From: Nitrospinae bacterium RIFCSPLOWO2_12_39_16
GTDB lineage: Bacteria; Nitrospinota; Nitrospinia; UBA9942
DNA: 10,366 bases
Reading direction: 5' to 3'
Assembly (NCBI GenBank): GCA_001805005.1
Contig: MHDO01000057.1
Location: 837 to 11,202, forward strand
Part shown: positions 6,093 through 10,366 of the stretch, in pieces
Layout of the letters: each line of letters begins with the position of its first letter
How positions within the stretch are numbered: the stretch's first letter is position 1
Made by a program: the position numbers and the translations under genes
Notes under the pieces: generated by a model
Databases searched by the model: none
What the model was told of the DNA's origin: nothing
Seen by the model: the letters and a program-made list of their open reading frames with translations, nothing else

Positions 6093-7976
6093 ATGATAAA
6101 AAGGTATATTTACGCAGGTATAGCAGCAGTTGCAGCATCTGCCCTTTTGTATTTCTTTATATCCGTGTTTTCCGACCTGCAGAAGACAATAGAGGGTCAT
6201 GCGAAAGAGGAATTTAACAGTGAGCAGCACCTTCTAACAAAGAGAGTCGCCTCGCAAATTGAAGATACATTTAACGATGCGAGGTGGAGCGTACTTTTCC
6301 TAAAACAGCCCTTTGCCCTGATGAAACTTATAGATGCGCTTTCTTTAGGGGATAAGAAAGAGATAGTCTACTGGAGGGATGGGCTTGAGAAGGTCTATGA
6401 GCCATTCTTAAATGTCCACCCGCTTTACAGCTATATGCTATTTGCAGATAATAGTGGAAAGGTGATAGTTAAGGTTAAAAGGGGTTCCATTAAAGATGGT
6501 GGTGCTGTTGATTTAGGTAATCTTGAAAATTTATCCGATGACCCTGTATTCATGGAGACGATTAAATTGGATATTGGTCAGGTGTATATATCCAGACACA
6601 GCAGTATAATAAAGGTAGGAACTCCTGTTTATCGTGAGCATAAAAGTGGTGCAGTTATCACAGGTATAGATATGGATAATGTATTTTCAATTATATCGCC
6701 TGTAAGATATGGGGAGAGTAGTCATGCCATGCTCTTTACAGATAAGGGTGAACAGTTATTCTGTTCATGGGGACTTACAAGGGAGCAGCATAAGGGTGAG
6801 ATAGAATTTATCCTCAAAAATCCCTCAGGTGGTTATACTGAGATACCTGAGAGCCACGGTGTAAAAAATATCCTTGTGGCAGGCACTTCATTAAAGGTAG
6901 GGGAGGAGAGATGGCTGGCTGTAATTGAATCTTCTGAAGAAGAGATTATAAAAAGGATAAGGGAACTTGATAAATACAGGCAGAGGTTACTGATTATTCT
7001 TGTAGTCACTATTATAGGAGCTGCAGCATATTTTCACAAGATTCGTTCGGATAGATTGACAGCAGAGGTAAGGGTAGAGGAGGCGGAAAAGACATCAAAG
7101 GGTCTGGAAATAATAAATAAAGAATTGGCAGATTCTAAAAAGGAATTGGAAATTCTAAATAAAGAACTAAATTTAGCAAATGAAAGGCTTAAGAGTATAG
7201 ACAAACTTAAATCAGAATTTCTTGCTACCATGAGTCACGAGCTGCGGACGCCATTAAATTCAATCATAGGATTCTCAAAGGTCATCCTCAAAGGTATAGA
7301 CGGTCCCATAACAGAGATTCAGAGGACAGACCTTACTGCTATACATCAAAGCGGACAGCACCTGCTTGCCATTATAAATGATATACTTGACCTGTCAAAG
7401 ATTGAATCAGGGAAGATAGAACTGTTAAAAGAAATGGTAGATATTGGTGAGATAGCAGAAGGGGCTATATCTACTGCATCTGCACTGGTTAGGGATAAAC
7501 CTGTAAAACTTACAGCCGATATAGAAGAGAATCTTCCATTAGTTTATGTTGATAAGACGAGGATAAGACAGTTGATACTGAATATACTTAGCAATGCAGC
7601 AAAATTTACAGATAGAGGGGAGATAACTTTGACGATAAGAAAGGTAAGATATGATGATATTAAGTCTATAGAAAATAACCCTGATAGCTACTGCCCGCGG
7701 AGAACCCATATCAGGGATAGGAATTTTATATTGGTATCGGTCAGAGATACAGGCATCGGTATAAAGAAGGAGGATATGCCTAAGGTATTTGAGGAGTTCC
7801 GCCAGATAGATTCATCCTTTGCGAGAATAGAGGGGGGGACGGGTCTTGGTATGGCAATAAGCAGCAGATTTGTTGAGCTCCACGGAGGTGAGATGTGGGT
7901 TGAGAGCCAGTTTGGAAAAGGTTCTAACTTTTATTTTGTTATACCTATAGAAAGGAGAAGAAAGGTAAGGGGGTAG
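6093..7976 (+). CDS. Membrane histidine kinase with periplasmic Cache-like sensor
   Basis: Inner-membrane sensor kinase of 627 residues. TM1 about 5-26 and TM2 about 298-316 flank a periplasmic region of about 270 residues resembling a double Cache sensor (for example YMLFADNSGKVIVKVKRG at 114-131 and GTPVYREHKSGAVITGIDMD at 176-195), a fold that usually binds small ligands. No HAMP is evident; a coiled coil at about 318-372 links TM2 to HisKA. The phospho-acceptor is His382 in TMSHELRTPLN; N-box N497/N501, G1 DTGIGI 552-557, F-box FEEFRQID 566-573 and G2 GGTGLG 581-586 are intact. Kinase core and its SYCP-containing insert (about 519-545) closely match the preceding gene, but this protein stops after the kinase domain and has no receiver. 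GAGG at 6082-6085 is a plausible ribosome-binding site for the ATG at 6093. The stop is 2 bases before the next gene, so the two are probably translationally coupled. Ligand unknown. Confidence 0.93.
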   Translation: MIKRYIYAGIAAVAASALLYFFISVFSDLQKTIEGHAKEEFNSEQHLLTKRVASQIEDTFNDARWSVLFLKQPFALMKLIDALSLGDKKEIVYWRDGLEKVYEPFLNVHPLYSYMLFADNSGKVIVKVKRGSIKDGGAVDLGNLENLSDDPVFMETIKLDIGQVYISRHSSIIKVGTPVYREHKSGAVITGIDMDNVFSIISPVRYGESSHAMLFTDKGEQLFCSWGLTREQHKGEIEFILKNPSGGYTEIPESHGVKNILVAGTSLKVGEERWLAVIESSEEEIIKRIRELDKYRQRLLIILVVTIIGAAAYFHKIRSDRLTAEVRVEEAEKTSKGLEIINKELADSKKELEILNKELNLANERLKSIDKLKSEFLATMSHELRTPLNSIIGFSKVILKGIDGPITEIQRTDLTAIHQSGQHLLAIINDILDLSKIESGKIELLKEMVDIGEIAEGAISTASALVRDKPVKLTADIEENLPLVYVDKTRIRQLILNILSNAAKFTDRGEITLTIRKVRYDDIKSIENNPDSYCPRRTHIRDRNFILVSVRDTGIGIKKEDMPKVFEEFRQIDSSFARIEGGTGLGMAISSRFVELHGGEMWVESQFGKGSNFYFVIPIERRRKVRG

Positions 7977-7978
7977 AA

Positions 7979-9496
7979 ATGAAAGAGAATTTTAAAACTA
8001 TTCTTTATATTGAAGATGACAGGGCAAGCCTGATGCTTGTCAGGAGGATATTAGTGTCCCATGGGTACAAGCTTATAGAGGCATCTAATGCAAAGGAAGG
8101 CATAAGCAAAGCTGAATCTTATAAACCCGACCTTATACTAATGGATATTAACATACCAGGCATGAATGGATATGAGGTAACGACAAAATTAAAGGCTACC
8201 TATCATCTATCTTCAATTCCAATAGTTGCCCTCACATCTCTATCAGGTAATGGCGAGAGGGAGATGGCTATAATGGCAGGATGTGATGGCTTTATATATA
8301 AGCCTCTTGATGTAGGAAAATTTCCGAACCTCATAGCTCAATATTTATCAGGCAGAAGGGATGATGTAGAGGCTGATAAAAAATCTAATTATTTAAGGGA
8401 ATACAGCAGGAGGCTTGTAACAAGGCTTGAGGGAAAAATAGATGAGCTATCAAAGGCGGAGAAAGAATGGGAAGATACATTTAATGCAATAGCCGATATG
8501 GTATCTATCCATGACAGGAATGGCAAGATTATAAAGGCTAATCTCTCCTTTTATAACAGAGTCGGTATGCCGCACGATAAAGTCGTAGGGCAGATGTGTA
8601 ATAGGATATTCTATAATTATGATGGTATATCCAATGACTTTCCATGTGACAGGACTATACGAAGCTTAAAGCCTGTATCAATTGAGATGCAGAATTCCTA
8701 TCTCGGAGGCATATTCCTTATCAGGACATATCCGATTTTAGATGAAAAAGAGGAATTCATTGGCTTTGTGCATGTGGCTATAGATACTACTGAAAAGAAG
8801 CAGATGGAGGAGCAGGTTTTACAGATGGAAAAACTCTCCGAGGTTGGTGAATTAGTTTCAAGTCTGGCTCATGAACTCAATAACCCGATAACAGGGATAA
8901 TGGGTTATATTGAACACATGATGGATTTAGACAAAAGCGAAGAAATAGAAAAGGGATTAAAGGTTATACAGGGAGAGGCGGAGAGGTCTGCAAGAATAAT
9001 CCGTTCACTCCTTGATTTTTCCCGCAAACATTCACATGAAAAGGTGGAGATTAATGTAAATAATATGATTGAAACAGTTCTCACACTTAAAGGACATCAG
9101 ATGAGGAATGACAGTATAAAAATTGTAAGAGAATTTGAAGAACCGGGTCCTCTTGTAATTGGGGATTTTAATCAGATCCAGCAGGTGGTATTAAATATTA
9201 TAAATAATTCCCATTATGCAATGTACCATCACAAGCAGAAGGGAACGCTTGTCATAAAGACATCTGAAAATGATTCGTCGGTTCTATTAATTTTTGAGGA
9301 TGACGGGATGGGGATTAGGAAGGAAGATATGAAGAGGATGTTTGAGAAATTCTTTACAACTAAAGAGGTTGGAAAAGGGACAGGTCTTGGATTATCTATA
9401 TGCAAGAAGATTATTACAGAACATGGCGGGACTATTGAGGTGGAGAGTGAGGAAGGGAAGGGGAGCAGATTTATTGTAAAACTGCCAAAGGTATAA
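7979..9496 (+). CDS. Soluble receiver-PAS-histidine kinase
   Basis: Cytosolic 505-residue protein with no membrane segment. REC at about 7-123 has acidic pocket E12/D13/D14, phospho-Asp D56, T86 and K108 (KPL). A linker helix (about 130-165) leads to a PAS domain at about 163-272, with Cys207 and Cys223 and the typical end VAIDTTEKK. HisKA has phospho-His298 in LAHELNNP, an NtrB/AtoS-like H-box unlike that of the two upstream kinases. HATPase has N406/N410, G1 DDGMGI 441-446 and G2 GKGTGLGLS 465-473. The receiver at the front suggests it is controlled by phosphate from the neighbouring receiver-less kinase, which it follows by 2 bases. AAGGGGG at 7967-7973 overlaps the upstream stop and is a good ribosome-binding site for the ATG at 7979. 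No DNA-binding or other output domain is present. Such response-regulator/kinase chimeras usually modulate a further response regulator, not seen here. Confidence 0.93.
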   Translation: MKENFKTILYIEDDRASLMLVRRILVSHGYKLIEASNAKEGISKAESYKPDLILMDINIPGMNGYEVTTKLKATYHLSSIPIVALTSLSGNGEREMAIMAGCDGFIYKPLDVGKFPNLIAQYLSGRRDDVEADKKSNYLREYSRRLVTRLEGKIDELSKAEKEWEDTFNAIADMVSIHDRNGKIIKANLSFYNRVGMPHDKVVGQMCNRIFYNYDGISNDFPCDRTIRSLKPVSIEMQNSYLGGIFLIRTYPILDEKEEFIGFVHVAIDTTEKKQMEEQVLQMEKLSEVGELVSSLAHELNNPITGIMGYIEHMMDLDKSEEIEKGLKVIQGEAERSARIIRSLLDFSRKHSHEKVEINVNNMIETVLTLKGHQMRNDSIKIVREFEEPGPLVIGDFNQIQQVVLNIINNSHYAMYHHKQKGTLVIKTSENDSSVLLIFEDDGMGIRKEDMKRMFEKFFTTKEVGKGTGLGLSICKKIITEHGGTIEVESEEGKGSRFIVKLPKV

Positions 9497-9497
9497 G

Positions 9498-9521
9498 CCA
9501 CAGAGACACAGAGGCACAGAG
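9498..9521 (+). repeat. Second copy of the CACAGAG octad repeat arm
   Basis: Starting 2 bases after the kinase stop codon, three 8-base units CACAGAGA, CACAGAGG, CACAGAGA follow one leading C. The stretch matches 1060-1083 at 23 of 24 positions. The facing right arm seen at 1196-1220 is not found here as such. As at the first site, the repeat begins directly behind a stop codon. Confidence 0.85.
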
Positions 9522-9552
9522 AAGAAAAAAACTAATTTTTGCCACTGACTAA

Positions 9553-9671
9553 CACAGACTTAAGAAAAAGCAAGAAGTTGAGATGTTAAGAGAATAAGAA
9601 GTTAAGTTTCTAAACCTCATAACTTCATAACTTCTTATCCTCTTTTTTTATTTTGTCAGTGTAAGTCTGTG
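9553..9671. repeat. Intergenic inverted repeat enclosing the terminator-like hairpin
   Basis: CACAGACTTA at 9553-9562 is perfectly complementary to TAAGTCTGTG at 9662-9671. The enclosed 99 bases contain octad-phased sequence on both sides (9572-9603 with units AAGAAGTT, GAGATGTT, AAGAGAAT, AAGAAGTT; 9615-9646 with CCTCATAA, CTTCATAA, CTTCTTAT, CCTCTTTT) that forms the inner hairpin listed separately. The nested design resembles 1060-1220. Confidence 0.7.
9589..9655 (+). terminator. Terminator-like hairpin after the kinase operon
   Basis: The stem 9589-9603 pairs with 9629-9643 at 14 of 15 positions (AGAGAATAAGAAGTT against AACTTCTTATCCTCT) around a 25-base loop, and is followed by T7-A-T4. 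The stem is AT-rich and the loop long, so termination strength is uncertain, but position and T-run fit the end of the three-kinase transcript before the methyltransferase gene. Confidence 0.5.
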
Positions 9672-9686
9672 GCTAATTTTTTTACT

Positions 9687-10366
9687 ATGAAAAATAAATT
9701 CTTAAAAAGACTTGAATCAGAGATACTTATTCTAGATGGTGCAACAGGGACAATGCTTCAGAAAAAGGGGATGAAGCCTGGCTCATGTCCTGAGGAGCTT
9801 AATCTGTCGAACCCTGCCATAATAAAAGAGGTGCACAGGGAATATATAGAGGCAGGTGTAGATATCATAACAAGCAATACATTCGGCGGGAACAGAATCA
9901 AGCTTTCAGAATATGGGCTTGAGGGGAGATTGGCTGAGATAAACACTACTGCTGTAAAGATTGCAAAAGAAGTTGTCGGTTCAGCAGGCTCAAGAGGGAA
10001 AAAGTGTCTTGTCATGTCAACCATAGGTCCTACGGGGAAGTTTTTGAAGCCTATCGGAGACTTAAGTTTTGATGATGCATATAACATTTTTAAAAAGCAG
10101 ATTTCTGTCTGTGTCAAGGCAGGTGCGGATATAATTGGATTTGAAACGTTCTCTGATATAAAAGAGATAAGAGCAGGATTAATAGCGGCAAGGGATGTGT
10201 CTCCCGATATACCAATACTTGCAATGATGACATTTCAGCCGATTCGGCAGTCTAATGATGTAAATGATATGAGGACAGTTGTTGGGACAGACCCTGAGAC
10301 AGCCTCTGTAGTTTTAAATGCATTAGGTGCTGACCTCGTCGGCGGAAATTGTAGTCTTGGTCCCGA
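9687..10366 (+). CDS. metH: Homocysteine S-methyltransferase domain, probably methionine synthase N-terminus (3'-partial)
   Basis: The frame is open from the ATG at 9687 to the window end (226 complete codons). It begins MKNKFLKRLESEILILDGATGTMLQ, then EELNLSNPAIIKEVHREYIEAGVDIITSNTF split across about 37-67, and later STIGPTGKFLKP, GADIIGFETFSD and GADLVGGNCSLGP near residue 216 onward. These are hallmarks of the homocysteine-binding barrel of cobalamin-dependent methionine synthase, which transfers a methyl group from methylcobalamin to homocysteine. Cys222 in NCSLGP would be the first zinc ligand. The remaining folate, cobalamin and activation domains, if present, lie beyond the window, so a shorter homocysteine methyltransferase or a fusion with methylenetetrahydrofolate reductase cannot be excluded. 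Between MTF and GTDP there appear to be about 8 extra residues (QPIRQSNDVNDMRTVV region) compared with familiar homologues. No Shine-Dalgarno and no B12 or SAM riboswitch were recognised upstream. Confidence 0.9.
   Translation, partial: MKNKFLKRLESEILILDGATGTMLQKKGMKPGSCPEELNLSNPAIIKEVHREYIEAGVDIITSNTFGGNRIKLSEYGLEGRLAEINTTAVKIAKEVVGSAGSRGKKCLVMSTIGPTGKFLKPIGDLSFDDAYNIFKKQISVCVKAGADIIGFETFSDIKEIRAGLIAARDVSPDIPILAMMTFQPIRQSNDVNDMRTVVGTDPETASVVLNALGADLVGGNCSLGP

Noticed and set aside
9653..9679. Promoter for the methyltransferase gene (TTGTCA with TAATTT)
   Set aside because: Spacing is only 15 bases and the -10 is poor; the match is not better than chance in this AT-rich gap.
9522..9686. B12 or SAM riboswitch expected upstream of metH
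   Set aside because: No B12-box or SAM-element motif recognised; the gap is explained by repeats and a terminator-like hairpin.
9758..10117. Minus-strand open frame of 119 codons
   Set aside because: It lies opposite the clearly conserved methionine synthase barrel, which explains the coding signal.

Overview
The window looks like part of a low-to-medium GC (about 40% by eye) bacterial chromosome. The gene mix is polyamine metabolism, DNA repair, large sensor kinases and methionine synthesis. Several short tandem-unit repeats of the kind common in uncultured Nitrospirota-, Desulfobacterota- or Planctomycetota-like genomes are also present. The phylum cannot be fixed from the sequence alone. 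No transposase, integrase, RNA gene, CRISPR array or phage gene is visible. All supported genes lie on the + strand.

Layout: (1) 2-1054, an agmatine deiminase whose start lies before the window; (2) 1055-1285, an intergenic region filled by a nested inverted repeat, then a promoter almost on top of the next start codon; (3) 1286-3451, a complete PcrA/UvrD-type helicase with two repeat elements inside its reading frame; (4) 3452-3559, a short gap with a good sigma-70-like promoter; (5) 3560-9496, three signal-transduction genes in a row: a HAMP histidine kinase fused to two receivers, a Cache-type histidine kinase without receiver, and a receiver-PAS-histidine kinase; (6) 9497-9686, a repeat-rich gap with a terminator-like hairpin; (7) 9687-10366, the N-terminal part of a cobalamin-dependent methionine synthase or related homocysteine methyltransferase, running off the end.

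The kinase block is the most interesting gene set. The catalytic cores of the first two kinases are close paralogues (56 of 59 residues identical around the phospho-accepting His) joined to different sensor domains. Both should therefore address the same receivers: the two fused to kinase 1 and the one at the head of gene 3 of the cluster. There are three receivers and three kinases but no DNA-binding, enzymatic or Hpt output, so the final effector must be elsewhere. An internal Shine-Dalgarno plus ATG at the kinase/receiver junction of the first gene may release a free double-receiver protein.

The second theme is a set of repeats built from phased 7- or 8-base units. In three of the four places the units form two facing arms (inverted repeats). 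Two are intergenic and sit just after stop codons; two lie in frame within the helicase gene, in places the fold tolerates.
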